Origin: Thalassococcus profundi
GTDB lineage: Bacteria > Pseudomonadota > Alphaproteobacteria > Rhodobacterales > Rhodobacteraceae
Direction of reading: 5' to 3'
Assembly (NCBI RefSeq): GCF_003344785.1
Contig: NZ_QPMK01000002.1
Span: 343,758-407,757, forward strand
DNA: 64,000 nucleotides
A program made the translations under genes and the position numbers. Each line of letters begins with the position of its first letter. Position 1 is the first letter of the stretch. Below, in pieces: positions 44,389-53,221 of this stretch. Under the pieces are notes generated by a model that was not told the origin of the DNA, searched no databases, and was given only the letters and a program-made list of their open reading frames with translations.

Positions 44389-45048
44389 ATGCGCATCAAT
44401 GCCGAATTTTCGGAAACCGTGACACTCGACACCCGCGCGATGGACTGGGTCGCATCCCCCATGGCCGGGGTCGAGCGCAAGATGCTCGACCGGATCGGTG
44501 AGGAAGTGGCAAGGGCCACGTCGCTCGTGCGCTACGCTCCCGGTTCGCGGTTCTCGTCGCACACCCACGGCGGGGGCGAGGAATACCTGGTGGTCGAGGG
44601 AACCTTCTCGGACGAACACGGCGACTATCCGCAGGGCACCTATGTCCGGAATCCCATCGGCACCAAGCACGCGCCGCACAGCGACGGCGGCTGCACCATC
44701 CTCGTCAAGCTGCACCAGTTCGAGGAGGACGACACGGAGCAGAAGCAGATCGACACGACCGCCGCCGACTACCGGCCCACCGACACGGCGGGCGCCACCT
44801 ACCTCCCTTTGCACGAACACGGAGCCGAACGGGTCGAGATGCTGCGCCTTGCCCCCGGCGCCGCGCTGACCCGCGACGTGCCGCCGGGCGGGTTCGAGAT
44901 GCTGGTGACCGAAGGAGCGGTGGCGGACGGCACAACGACGTTCGAAACCGGAGGCTGGCTGCGCCGGAACGATGGCGCGGCCCAGACGTTGCAGACCGAC
45001 AGCGGCTGCACGCTGTTCATCAAGACCGGTCACTTACCCGCGGATTGA
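44389..45048 (+). CDS. ChrR-like double-cupin protein
   Basis: 219 residues. The first cupin has the zinc-type histidines in FSSHTHGGGEEYLVVEGTF and the KHAPHSDGGC turn; a second, less conserved cupin (LPLHEHGAERVEMLRL, FEMLVTEG) follows. This is the C-terminal domain arrangement of ChrR-type anti-sigma factors, but the N-terminal zinc anti-sigma domain and an adjacent ECF sigma gene are absent. It is thus better called a ChrR-like cupin of unknown substrate. AAGGGAGG lies 8 bases before the chosen ATG. The upstream gap (44276-44388) shows only a weak GTCTTC/GAAGAC hairpin. Confidence 0.8.
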   Translation: MRINAEFSETVTLDTRAMDWVASPMAGVERKMLDRIGEEVARATSLVRYAPGSRFSSHTHGGGEEYLVVEGTFSDEHGDYPQGTYVRNPIGTKHAPHSDGGCTILVKLHQFEEDDTEQKQIDTTAADYRPTDTAGATYLPLHEHGAERVEMLRLAPGAALTRDVPPGGFEMLVTEGAVADGTTTFETGGWLRRNDGAAQTLQTDSGCTLFIKTGHLPAD

Positions 45049-45066
45049 GCGCCGCAAGGACATCCG

Positions 45067-46047
45067 ATGCACATCTTCTCCTGCCCGGCCTGCGCCGCGC
45101 ATGTATATTTCGACAACCTCACATGCCGCTGCGGACAGAAGGTGACGTTCGACCCCGACCGGAACGCCATGCGCACCGATGCGGCGGTCTGCGCCAATCG
45201 CGGTGATATCGCCTGCAACTGGCTGGCCGAGGACGGCGGCCTCTGCCGGTCCTGCGCCATGACCGGCACGGTGCCCGACATGGTCGGCGAGGAAAACCGC
45301 GAGCTTTGGGCGCGGACGGAACTGGCCAAGCGCTGGATGCTGGCCAACCTGATCCGCTGGGGCTGGTTCACTCCCGCCGACACCGGCGCGCGGCCGCGGT
45401 TCAAGCTGCTTTCCGAGGTCACTGCCGATGGCGAAACCGACGTGGTGATGGGCCACGCCGATGGCGTCATCACCATCAACGTTACCGAGGCGAGCGAGCC
45501 GACCCGCATGCACCGGCAGGAAGAACTGGGCGAGCTCTACCGCACCATGCTCGGCCATATGCGCCACGAGATGGCGCATTTCCTGCACCTGCGGCTGATG
45601 GCGCTGCCCGGATTTCCCGACCGATTCCGGGCGCTCTTCGGCGACGAACGCGACGATTACGGCGAGGCGCTGCAACGGCACTACGCCGACCCGAAGCCGG
45701 CGGGCGAATGCCACATCACCGGCTATGCCACCGCCCATCCGCACGAGGACTGGGCCGAGACCACGGCGCATCTGCTGCACCTGACCGATCTGCTGGACAG
45801 CGCCGCCGCGGCCCAAGTGCTGCCTCCGGGCGGGCCCGCCGCGGGCTATGACGCCTATCGCGAGACGGACACGTCGCAGCTGGTGACCTATGCGGTGGAT
45901 ACGGCGCTGGCGGTCAACCACCTCAACCGCGCGATGGACCTGCCGGATCTCTATCCCTTCGTCCTGACCGATCCGGTGCGCATGAAACTGGCCTTCGTGC
46001 ATCAGGAACTGCGCGCCGGTGCACTTGCCAAGCCGCAGGCCGCCTGA
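45067..46047 (+). CDS. Zinc-ribbon putative metallopeptidase
   Basis: 326 residues. The N-terminus is a zinc ribbon (FSCPACAAHVYFDNLTCRCG), with two further cysteine pairs up to about residue 63 (CANRGDIACNW, CRSCAMTG). A peptidase-like domain follows, with HEMAHFLH near residue 167 (HExxH) and a downstream HPHEDWAETTAHLLH that could supply the third zinc ligand. This is the pattern of the putative zinc-binding metallopeptidase family found widely in proteobacteria; substrate unknown. No signal peptide, so cytoplasmic. It begins 18 bases after the cupin gene on the same strand. Confidence 0.85.
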   Translation: MHIFSCPACAAHVYFDNLTCRCGQKVTFDPDRNAMRTDAAVCANRGDIACNWLAEDGGLCRSCAMTGTVPDMVGEENRELWARTELAKRWMLANLIRWGWFTPADTGARPRFKLLSEVTADGETDVVMGHADGVITINVTEASEPTRMHRQEELGELYRTMLGHMRHEMAHFLHLRLMALPGFPDRFRALFGDERDDYGEALQRHYADPKPAGECHITGYATAHPHEDWAETTAHLLHLTDLLDSAAAAQVLPPGGPAAGYDAYRETDTSQLVTYAVDTALAVNHLNRAMDLPDLYPFVLTDPVRMKLAFVHQELRAGALAKPQAA

Positions 46048-46078
46048 CACCCTCTGCCCACAGCAAGGGGGAAGAGCC

Positions 46079-46825
46079 ATGCGGATCGGATTTCTGGGCA
46101 GCGGACATATCGCGGCCCCCATGGCCCGTGCGCTGGCCCGCGCCGGGCACGATGTCACCGTGTCGGAGCGCAACGCGGAGGTTGCGGCAGAGCTGGCCGA
46201 CGCCGGCCTTGGCATCACGGTGGCGGACAACCAGACGGTCGTGGACAGCGCTGACGCCGTGTTCCTGTGCCTGCGGCCTGCGGTCTGGCAGGGTATCGTC
46301 GCGCCGCTGAGCTTCCGCGCGCGCCAAAGCATCGTGTCGGTGATGGCGGGCGTGCCGCTCTCCGACATCGCGCAGGCGGTCGCCCCGGCCAGCGACCTGT
46401 CGGTCACCATTCCCTACGGCTTCATCGAAAACGGCGGCTGTCCGCTGCCGGTGGCGGGTGACCCGGCGACGCTCACCGCGCTTTTCGGCGACGCCAACCC
46501 GGTGCTGCCGCAAGCCTCCGAGGATGCCTTGCGCCACCATTTCGCCGCCTCGACCATGACCACCGCGACCGTGGGCCTGCTGCTGACCGCGTCGGACTGG
46601 CTGGCGAAACAGACCGGCGATGCGGAGGCGGCAGAGGTCTACGTGGCACACCTGGTGTCGGGCTTCCTTGCGGACCTGCCCAAGAGCGATCCGGTCGCGC
46701 TGGCGCAGGCGCGGGCAGAGCTGGCCACGCCCGACACGCTCAACCTGCAGATGGCCGAGGGGCTGCGGTTCGACGAGGTCCATGCGGTGCTGGACCGTAT
46801 CTCGGCCAGCATGACGAACGGCTGA
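46079..46825 (+). CDS. NAD(P)-binding oxidoreductase (ProC / F420-dependent reductase-like)
   Basis: 248 residues. It opens with a Rossmann motif, MRIGFLGSGHIAAPMARALA, and continues AVFLCLRPAVWQ and IVSVMAGVPLSDIAQAV, as in pyrroline-5-carboxylate reductase-like proteins. The catalytic C-terminal region is divergent, so the true substrate is not clear. GGGGGAAGAG immediately precedes the ATG at 46079. The gene abuts the convergent uraH stop with no gap and may form a transcript with the metallopeptidase gene. Confidence 0.8.
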   Translation: MRIGFLGSGHIAAPMARALARAGHDVTVSERNAEVAAELADAGLGITVADNQTVVDSADAVFLCLRPAVWQGIVAPLSFRARQSIVSVMAGVPLSDIAQAVAPASDLSVTIPYGFIENGGCPLPVAGDPATLTALFGDANPVLPQASEDALRHHFAASTMTTATVGLLLTASDWLAKQTGDAEAAEVYVAHLVSGFLADLPKSDPVALAQARAELATPDTLNLQMAEGLRFDEVHAVLDRISASMTNG

Positions 46826-47185
46826 CTAACTGCCGCGGTAGGTGGAATAGCCGTAGGGCGACAGCAGCAGCGGCACGTGGTAATGCGCTTCCGCGTCGTC
46901 GATACCGAACCGAAGCGGGATCTGGTCGAGGAATTTCGGCTCGCTCTGCCCCAGCCCGTGCCGATCCAGGTAAGGCCCGCAGAAGAACACCAGCTCGTAG
47001 GTGCCCGGCGTCATCTGCCCCTTGGGCAGGATCGGACTGTCGGTGCGGCCGTCGTCGTTGGTCACCGCCTCGGCGATGCGGTCCCGCGCCGTTTCTGACA
47101 CCCGGTAGAGCGCGATCTTGATCCCGTCCGCCGGCACACCCCGGGCCGTGTCCAGAACATGTGTGGTCAGGTAACCTTCGGACAT
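46826..47185 (-). CDS. uraH: 5-hydroxyisourate hydrolase (transthyretin-like)
   Basis: 119 residues, typical length. Signature sequences are THVLDTARGVPADGIKIAL near the N-terminus and the family-defining C-terminal YHVPLLLSPYGYSTYRGS. It hydrolyses 5-hydroxyisourate, the product of urate oxidation, to OHCU. The ATG at 47185 follows AAGGAG. Divergent from puuE-uraD, which encodes the next two steps. Confidence 0.96.
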   Translation of the reverse strand: MSEGYLTTHVLDTARGVPADGIKIALYRVSETARDRIAEAVTNDDGRTDSPILPKGQMTPGTYELVFFCGPYLDRHGLGQSEPKFLDQIPLRFGIDDAEAHYHVPLLLSPYGYSTYRGS

Positions 47186-47286
47186 GGAACACTCCTTTTC
47201 CGGGCGATGGGCCTTTGCAACGGTCAAACCCTAGGCGATTGTGCGGCCACGCGCAGCCCCGAAAGACTTTACGAAAAAAATTGAAA

Positions 47287-47308
47287 ATGCGCGGGGATTT
47301 TCTCGCAT
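47287..47308. promoter_or_regulatory. Small inverted repeat between uraH and puuE-uraD
   Basis: ATGCG (47287-47291) and CGCAT (47304-47308) form a perfect interrupted dyad in the 151-base divergent gap, within an AT-rich stretch 30-50 bases before puuE. It could be an operator for a purine-responsive regulator; the arms are short. Confidence 0.25.
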
Positions 47309-47336
47309 ATGAACATACCGACTCGAGAGGAGCACC

Positions 47337-48749
47337 ATGCAACGATATCCGCGTGACATGACAGGCTATGGCGCAACCCCGCCCGATCCGCAGTGGCCGG
47401 ACGGCGCGCGCGTGGCCGTCCAGTTCGTTCTGAATTACGAGGAGGGCGGCGAGAACAGCGTTCTGCACGGCGATGCCGCGTCAGAGGCGTTCCTGTCCGA
47501 CATTCCCGGCGCCGCGCCCTGGCCCGGCCAGCGGCACTGGAACATGGAATCGATCTACGACTACGGCGCGCGCGCCGGGTTCTGGCGGCTGCACCGCCTG
47601 TTCACCGGTGCGGGCATTCCGCTGACCATCTACGGCGTCGCGAGCGCGCTGGCGCGCAGCCCGTTGCAGGTCGAGGCGATGAAGGACGCCGGCTGGGAAA
47701 TCGCGTCGCACGGGCTCAAGTGGGTCGAACACAAGGACATGCCCGAGGCCGAGGAGCGCGCGGCGATCGCCGAGGCGATCCGCGTGCACACCGAAGTCGT
47801 GGGCCAGGCCCCGCGCGGCTGGTACACGGGACGCTGTTCGGTCAACACCGTGCGGCTGGTGGCCGAGACAGGCGCCTTCGACTACATCAGTGACACCTAT
47901 GACGACGACCTGCCGCACTGGATGCGGTTCGGCGACCGCGACCAGCTGATCATCCCCTACACGCTCGAAGCCAATGACATGCGCTTTGCCACCGCGCCGG
48001 GCTACATCACCGGGCGGCAGTTCTACCAGTATCTCAAGGATGCCTTCGACGTGCTCTATGCCGAAGGCGAGGCGGGCCGCCCGGCGATGATGAGCATCGG
48101 CCTGCACTGCCGCCTGATCGGCCGCCCCGGCAAGCTGCGCGGCCTGCAAAGGTTCATCGAGCATATCCAGAAACACGAGGGCGTCTGGTGCCCGCGCCGC
48201 ATCGACATCGCGGAGCATTGGGCAAATGTGCATCCGCCGGTGGCAAGGGAGCGGCCCAGCCAGATGGACCTGCCGACCTTTGTCACGCGCTTCGGCGGGG
48301 TCTTCGAACACTCGCCCTGGATCGCCGAACGCGCCCACGGGCTGGAGCTTGGCCCCGCCCATGACTGCGCCGCCGGTGTGCACAACGCGCTGGCGCGGAT
48401 GTTTCGCTCGGCCACGCCCGAGGAGCGCATGGGCGTTCTGACGGCGCACCCGGACCTGGCCGGGAAGCTCGCGGCGGCGAAACGGCTGACGGCGGAATCC
48501 ACCGCCGAACAGTCGAGCGCGGGCCTCGATGCCCTGACAGATGCCGAACGCACCCGGTTCACCGAGCTCAACGATGCCTACGTGGCCAAGCACGGATTTC
48601 CCTTCATCATCGCCGTGCGCGATCACGACAAGGCCGGCATTCTCGCCGCCTTCGAGGCGCGGCTGGACAACGACACGCAGACCGAATTCGCCACCGCCTG
48701 CGCCCAGGTCGAACGCATTGCGCGGCTGCGGCTGGAGGACATGCTGTGA
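47337..48749 (+). CDS. puuE-uraD: Bifunctional allantoinase (PuuE type) / OHCU decarboxylase fusion
   Basis: 470 residues. Residues ~1-305 are a polysaccharide-deacetylase-fold, metal-independent allantoinase: VQFVLNYEEGGENS, WEIASHGLKWVEHK, GWYTGRCSVNTVRL, MMSIGLHCRLIGRPG. Residues ~307-470 are OHCU decarboxylase: FVTRFGGVFEHSPWIAERA, the catalytic histidine in LTAHPDLAGKLA, and LNDAYVAKHGFPFI. One chain therefore makes (S)-allantoin from OHCU and opens it to allantoate. GAGAGGAG precedes the ATG. The stop overlaps the next gene (GTGA). Confidence 0.95.
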   Translation: MQRYPRDMTGYGATPPDPQWPDGARVAVQFVLNYEEGGENSVLHGDAASEAFLSDIPGAAPWPGQRHWNMESIYDYGARAGFWRLHRLFTGAGIPLTIYGVASALARSPLQVEAMKDAGWEIASHGLKWVEHKDMPEAEERAAIAEAIRVHTEVVGQAPRGWYTGRCSVNTVRLVAETGAFDYISDTYDDDLPHWMRFGDRDQLIIPYTLEANDMRFATAPGYITGRQFYQYLKDAFDVLYAEGEAGRPAMMSIGLHCRLIGRPGKLRGLQRFIEHIQKHEGVWCPRRIDIAEHWANVHPPVARERPSQMDLPTFVTRFGGVFEHSPWIAERAHGLELGPAHDCAAGVHNALARMFRSATPEERMGVLTAHPDLAGKLAAAKRLTAESTAEQSSAGLDALTDAERTRFTELNDAYVAKHGFPFIIAVRDHDKAGILAAFEARLDNDTQTEFATACAQVERIARLRLEDML

Positions 48750-49636
48750 GCTACGCCTTCCCCCCCGGCGGCCTGCCCGGCCAGAACGTCAACCCCGAGG
48801 GCACGGCGGTGTTCCGCGAAAGCTACGCGGTGATCCCGGCGATCTGCATGCGCGATATCGTCACCAGCTTTCTGCCCGGCTGGGTGTCCACCCGCGTCTG
48901 GATCCTCGCCCGCCCGATGACCGGCTTTGCAGAGACCTTCGCGCAATATGCGATCGAGATCGCGCCGGGTGGCGGCAGCTCCGAACCGGAGCCCGACAAG
49001 GACGCCCAGGCGGTGCTGTTCGTGGCCTTCGGAGAGGTGCGGCTGAAGATCGGGCGCGATACCTTCGACCTCGTGGCGGGCAGCTATGCCTATATTCCCC
49101 CGGCGGCGGTCTGGACGCTGTGGAACGTGTCGGACGCGGCCTGCGGCCTGCACTGGATCCGCAAACGCTACACCTGGCTCGAGGGCAAGCAACCACCGGA
49201 GTCGAAGGTTACGCACGAACATGACATCACGCCGGTCGAGATGCCCGGCACCGCCGGCGCCTGGTGCACGCAGCGCTTTGTCGATCCGCTGGACCTGCGC
49301 CACGACATGCATGCCAACATCGTCACCTTCCAGCCCGGCGGCCGCATTCCCTTTGCCGAAACCCACGTGATGGAGCACGGGCTCTACGTGCTGCAAGGCA
49401 CCGCGCGCTACCTTCTGAATACCGACTGGGTCGACGTGGGTCCGGGAGATTTCATGTGGCTGCGCGCCTTCTGCCCGCAGGCCTGCATCGCCACAGGTGA
49501 CGAGCCCTTCCGCTACCTGCTTTACAAGGACGTCAACCGCCATCCGTCGCTGAGCCTGGGCGGCCTGCCCTCGCAGAACCGCGGCCATCGCGGCACCATG
49601 CTGCCGCGCGATCCGGCGGCGCTGGCGGGAGAATGA
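48746..49636 (+). CDS. allE: (S)-ureidoglycine aminohydrolase
   Basis: 296 residues with two cupin halves. YAVIPAICMRDIVTSFLPGW and GSYAYIPPAAVWTLWNVSD are in the first; the manganese-type cupin site is in the second (DLRHDMHANIVTFQPGG, then ETHVMEHGLYVLQG). It releases ammonia from ureidoglycine to give ureidoglycolate. The start is a GTG overlapping the puuE-uraD stop, and the stop overlaps allA (ATGA), so all three are translationally coupled. Confidence 0.92.
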   Translation: MSYAFPPGGLPGQNVNPEGTAVFRESYAVIPAICMRDIVTSFLPGWVSTRVWILARPMTGFAETFAQYAIEIAPGGGSSEPEPDKDAQAVLFVAFGEVRLKIGRDTFDLVAGSYAYIPPAAVWTLWNVSDAACGLHWIRKRYTWLEGKQPPESKVTHEHDITPVEMPGTAGAWCTQRFVDPLDLRHDMHANIVTFQPGGRIPFAETHVMEHGLYVLQGTARYLLNTDWVDVGPGDFMWLRAFCPQACIATGDEPFRYLLYKDVNRHPSLSLGGLPSQNRGHRGTMLPRDPAALAGE

Positions 49637-50124
49637 CCATGCCGACCCTGACCGCCCGCCCGCTGACCGCAGAGGCCTTCGCCCCGTTCGGCGACGTGAT
49701 CGAGGTGGCGGGCGATCCGGACAAGCTCATCAACGCCGGGATGTGCGGCCGGTTTCACGACCGCGCGCAACTCGATTTCGGTACGAAAGGCCGCGCCGGG
49801 ATCAGCCTTTTCGACGCGGTGCCCCGACACCTGCCCTACACCTGCGACCTGATCGAACGGCACCCCGAGGGCAGCCAGGCCTTCATCCCGCTGCACCAGA
49901 ACCCCTGGTTGGTGGTGGTCGCCGAAGCGGGCGACACGCCCGGCCAACTGCACGCTTTTCTGGCGCAGCCCGGCCAATGCATCAATTTTCACCGCGGCAC
50001 CTGGCATGGCGTGTTGACGCCGCTGGCGGCGCCCGGACTCTTTGCCGTGATCGACCGCATCGGGGACACGTCCAACCTCGAGGAACGGCGGCTCGATCCA
50101 CCCGTGACAATCGAAGGGCCCTGA
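49633..50124 (+). CDS. allA: Ureidoglycolate lyase
   Basis: 163 residues, the usual length. RPLTAEAFAPFGDVIE at the N-terminus, ERHPEGSQAFIPL in the middle, and INFHRGTWHGVLTPL near residue 115 are typical of AllA. It splits ureidoglycolate into glyoxylate and urea. ATGA overlap with allE. No allantoate-degrading enzyme (allantoicase or amidohydrolase) is in the window. Confidence 0.95.
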   Translation: MTMPTLTARPLTAEAFAPFGDVIEVAGDPDKLINAGMCGRFHDRAQLDFGTKGRAGISLFDAVPRHLPYTCDLIERHPEGSQAFIPLHQNPWLVVVAEAGDTPGQLHAFLAQPGQCINFHRGTWHGVLTPLAAPGLFAVIDRIGDTSNLEERRLDPPVTIEGP

Positions 50125-50189
50125 GCCCCGGCATCGCACCGACCGCCCGGCAGAAGGCGGCGGTGTATATCCAAGAAGGGACGTTGAAG

Positions 50190-51539
50190 ATGACTGACGC
50201 AAGCCTGGGAACGCCCGCGCAGCTGGCCGATCCGAACTACACGCCGCCGCTGGCCAAGGCGGTGCCGCTGGGCATCCAGCACGTGCTGGCGATGTTCGCC
50301 AGCAACGTCACCCCCTCGATCATCGTCGCGGGGGCGGCGGGCTTCGGCTTCGGCTCGAACAGCCCGGACTTTCCCAACATGATCTACATGATCCAGATGT
50401 CGATGCTGTTCGCGGGCCTTGCCACACTGCTGCAGACCATCGGCATGGGCCCGGTGGGATCGCGCCTGCCGATCGTGCAGGGCACGAGTTTCGCCTTCCT
50501 GCCGATCATGATCCCGGCGGTGGCGGGACAGGGCGTCGCGGGGCTGGCCGGGCTGATGACCGGCGTGGTGATCGGCGGCATCTTTCACTTCTTCATCGGC
50601 ACCTTCGTGGGGCGCATCCGCTTCGCCCTGCCGCCGCTGGTCACCGGCCTCATCGTACTGATGATCGGTCTCGCGCTGGTCAAGGTCGGCATCCAGTACG
50701 CCGCGGGCGGCGTGCCCAAGCAGGGCACCGACGGCTTCGGCACGCTGGCGATGTGGATCCCGGCGTTGGTGGTGATTGTCGTGACGCTCGCGATCAAGTT
50801 CTTCACCAGGGGTCTGATGTCCGTCGCCGCGGTACTGATCGGTCTGGTGGCCGGCTACGTGGTGGCGCTGGTCATGGGGCAGGTCAACTTCGGCAACGTC
50901 GGAAGCGCCGCGGTCTTTGCCCTGCCCAATCCGTTCCGCTGGGGCATCGAGTTCAACGCCGCGATCATCATCGGCATGTGCTTCATGGCGGTGATCTCGG
51001 CCATCGAGACGGTGGGCGACGTGTCGGGCATCACCAAGGGCGGAGCGGGCCGCGAGGCGACCGATGACGAGATTTCCGGAGCCACCTATGCGGACGGCCT
51101 GGGCACCGCCGTCGCGGGTATCTTCGGCGGTCTGCCCAACACCAGCTTCAGCCAGAACGTCGGCCTGATCTCGATGACCGGCGTGATGAGCCGTCACGTC
51201 GTGACCATCGGGGCGCTGTTCCTGATCCTCTGCGGGCTAGTGCCCAAGATCGGCGCGGCGGTGTCGACGGTGCCGATCAACGTGCTGGGCGGCGGCGTGA
51301 TCGTCATGTTCGGCATGGTCTGCGCGGCGGGGGTCAACATGCTGTCCGACGTGATCTGGAACCGCCGCAATATGGTGATCTTCGCGGTGTCGCTGTCGGT
51401 GGGCCTAGGGCTGCAGCTGGTGCCTGACGCGCTGCAGCACATGCCGGGGACGCTGCAGATCCTGCTGACCAGCGGGTTGCTGCCCGCGGCGGCGCTGTCG
51501 ATCATCCTCAACCTCGCGCTGCCGGAAGAGCTGGACTGA
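50190..51539 (+). CDS. NCS2-family purine permease (urate/xanthine type)
   Basis: 449 residues, about 14 membrane helices. NCS2 hallmarks are LGIQHVLAMFASNV in helix 1, the carrier signature FSQNVGLISMTGVMSR near residue 325, and AIETVGDVSGITKGG in helix 8. AAGAAGGG precedes the ATG at 50190. Co-directional with and 65 bases after allA, so urate, xanthine or another oxopurine is the likely substrate; uracil transport is less likely from context. Confidence 0.9.
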   Translation: MTDASLGTPAQLADPNYTPPLAKAVPLGIQHVLAMFASNVTPSIIVAGAAGFGFGSNSPDFPNMIYMIQMSMLFAGLATLLQTIGMGPVGSRLPIVQGTSFAFLPIMIPAVAGQGVAGLAGLMTGVVIGGIFHFFIGTFVGRIRFALPPLVTGLIVLMIGLALVKVGIQYAAGGVPKQGTDGFGTLAMWIPALVVIVVTLAIKFFTRGLMSVAAVLIGLVAGYVVALVMGQVNFGNVGSAAVFALPNPFRWGIEFNAAIIIGMCFMAVISAIETVGDVSGITKGGAGREATDDEISGATYADGLGTAVAGIFGGLPNTSFSQNVGLISMTGVMSRHVVTIGALFLILCGLVPKIGAAVSTVPINVLGGGVIVMFGMVCAAGVNMLSDVIWNRRNMVIFAVSLSVGLGLQLVPDALQHMPGTLQILLTSGLLPAAALSIILNLALPEELD

Positions 51540-51612
51540 GGCGACGAAAGCCCGCGAGGGCTCGAGGAGCGGCAACTCCTCCGGCCCGGACGGGCCGTCG
51601 TCGGAAACAGAA

Positions 51613-51639
51613 AAAGGGCCGGGATTGTCCCGGCCCTTT
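51613..51639. terminator. Bidirectional Rho-independent terminator
   Basis: AAAGGGCCGGGA (51613-51624), loop TTG, TCCCGGCCCTTT (51628-51639): a perfect 12-base stem flanked by A and T runs. It sits between the convergent permease and symporter genes and can serve both. Confidence 0.85.
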
Positions 51640-51659
51640 CCTTTCGGCGCCTCGCGCGA

Positions 51660-53195
51660 TCAGTTGAACTTCTTGATCTCGCCGGACTTCAGCCGCGACA
51701 CGTAGCTGCCCAGCTCGCGCTTCACGATCGGCATCAGCAGGTAGAGCGCGATGATGTTCACGATCGCCATCGAGAACAGCATGGCGTCCGAGAAGTCGAT
51801 CACCGGTCCCAGGTTCGCCGCAGCCCCGATCACGATGAAGACGCAGAAGATCACCTTGAACACGGTCTCCTTCGCCTTGCCCTCGCCGAAGAGGTAGGTC
51901 CAGGCCTTGAGGCCGTAATAGGACCAGCTGATCATCGTCGAGAAGGCAAAGAGCACCACCGCCACGGCCAGCAGCACCGGGAACCACGGCAGCGCGCGCG
52001 CATAGGCCGCAGAAGTCAGCGCCACGCCCACAACCTCGCCCTCGGTCGAGATCCGGCCCGCCTCGGCGTTCCAGATGTAAAGACCGGTCTCGGGGTCGAC
52101 GTTCAGCACGCCCGAGATCACGATGACCAGCGCGGTCATGGTGCAGATCACCACCGTGTCGATGAACGGCTCGAGCAGGGCGACATAGCCCTCGGTCACC
52201 GGCTCTTTGGTCCGCACCGCAGAGTGGGCGATGGCGGCCGAGCCGATGCCCGCCTCGTTCGAGAACGCGGCGCGGCGGAAGCCCTGGATCAGCGCGCCGG
52301 TAAAGCCGCCGACCACGCCGAGGCCGGTGAACGCGCCGACGAAGATCTGACCGAAGGCCCAGCCGATCATGTCGTAGTTCATGATCAGTATGAGCAGCGA
52401 CACGACGACATAGAAGATGCCCATGAACGGCACGACCTTTTCGGTGACCCGCGCGATGGACTTGAGGCCCCCGACGATCACCGCAAAGGTGATGCCCGCG
52501 AGGATCACCCCGGTGATCCAGCCGGGATAGTCGCCGATGACGCCCGCCAGCTGCGCATGCGCCTGGTTGGCCTGGAACATGTTGCCGCCGCCCAGCGCGC
52601 CGAGGATGGTGAAGATGCAGAACAGCACTGCGAAGATGCCGCCGCCCTTGAGCCCGCGCTCGGCAAAGCCCTTGACCATGTAATACATCGGGCCGCCCGA
52701 CACCGTACCGTCGGGATATTCGTTGCGGTACTTCACGCCCAGCGTGCATTCGGTGAACTTCGTCGCCATGCCGAAGAGGCCCGCGATCACCATCCAGAAG
52801 GTCGCGCCCGGCCCGCCGATGCCCACGGCCACCGCCACCCCGGCGATGTTACCGAGGCCCACCGTGCCCGACAGCGCCGTCGCCAGCGCCTGGAAATGGC
52901 TCACTTCACCGGCGTCGTTGGGGTCGGAATAGTCGCCCTTCACCAGCTTGATCGAGTGGACGAAGCCCTTGAACTGGATAAAGCCGAAATAGAAGGTGAA
53001 GATCAGCGCCGCCACCACGAGCCACATGGCGATCCACGAGAAATTCGTGCCTGGGATCGGCGCGAAGATGAGACTCACATACCAGCCGGTATAATCGGCA
53101 AAGGCCTGGTTGATGGCCTGGTCGAGGCCCTGGGCCGCCGCCGGCAAGGCCGCGGCGAAATATGCGGCCAAGGCCGCGCAAAGTCTGAAAATCAT
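51660..53195 (-). CDS. Alanine/glycine:cation symporter (AGCS family)
   Basis: 511 residues. An N-terminal hydrophobic segment possibly cleaved (MIFRLCAALAAYFAAALPAA) is followed by about ten membrane helices. Family motifs are ALSGTVGLGNIAGVAVAVG, GGPGATFWMVIAGLFGMATK, SGGPMYYMVKG, and FSNEAGIGSAAIAHSAV. It imports small amino acids with sodium or protons. The ATG at 53195 follows AAGGA; the frame extends upstream only into the universal stress protein gene. It begins 26 bases after that gene's stop, so the two are likely co-transcribed. Confidence 0.92.
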   Translation of the reverse strand: MIFRLCAALAAYFAAALPAAAQGLDQAINQAFADYTGWYVSLIFAPIPGTNFSWIAMWLVVAALIFTFYFGFIQFKGFVHSIKLVKGDYSDPNDAGEVSHFQALATALSGTVGLGNIAGVAVAVGIGGPGATFWMVIAGLFGMATKFTECTLGVKYRNEYPDGTVSGGPMYYMVKGFAERGLKGGGIFAVLFCIFTILGALGGGNMFQANQAHAQLAGVIGDYPGWITGVILAGITFAVIVGGLKSIARVTEKVVPFMGIFYVVVSLLILIMNYDMIGWAFGQIFVGAFTGLGVVGGFTGALIQGFRRAAFSNEAGIGSAAIAHSAVRTKEPVTEGYVALLEPFIDTVVICTMTALVIVISGVLNVDPETGLYIWNAEAGRISTEGEVVGVALTSAAYARALPWFPVLLAVAVVLFAFSTMISWSYYGLKAWTYLFGEGKAKETVFKVIFCVFIVIGAAANLGPVIDFSDAMLFSMAIVNIIALYLLMPIVKRELGSYVSRLKSGEIKKFN

Positions 53196-53221
53196 GGAGT
53201 TGTCCTTTCTCACGAACCGCA

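Noticed and set aside
44389-45048. ChrR anti-sigma factor
   Set aside because: It lacks the N-terminal zinc anti-sigma domain and an adjacent ECF sigma gene; only the cupin part is shared.
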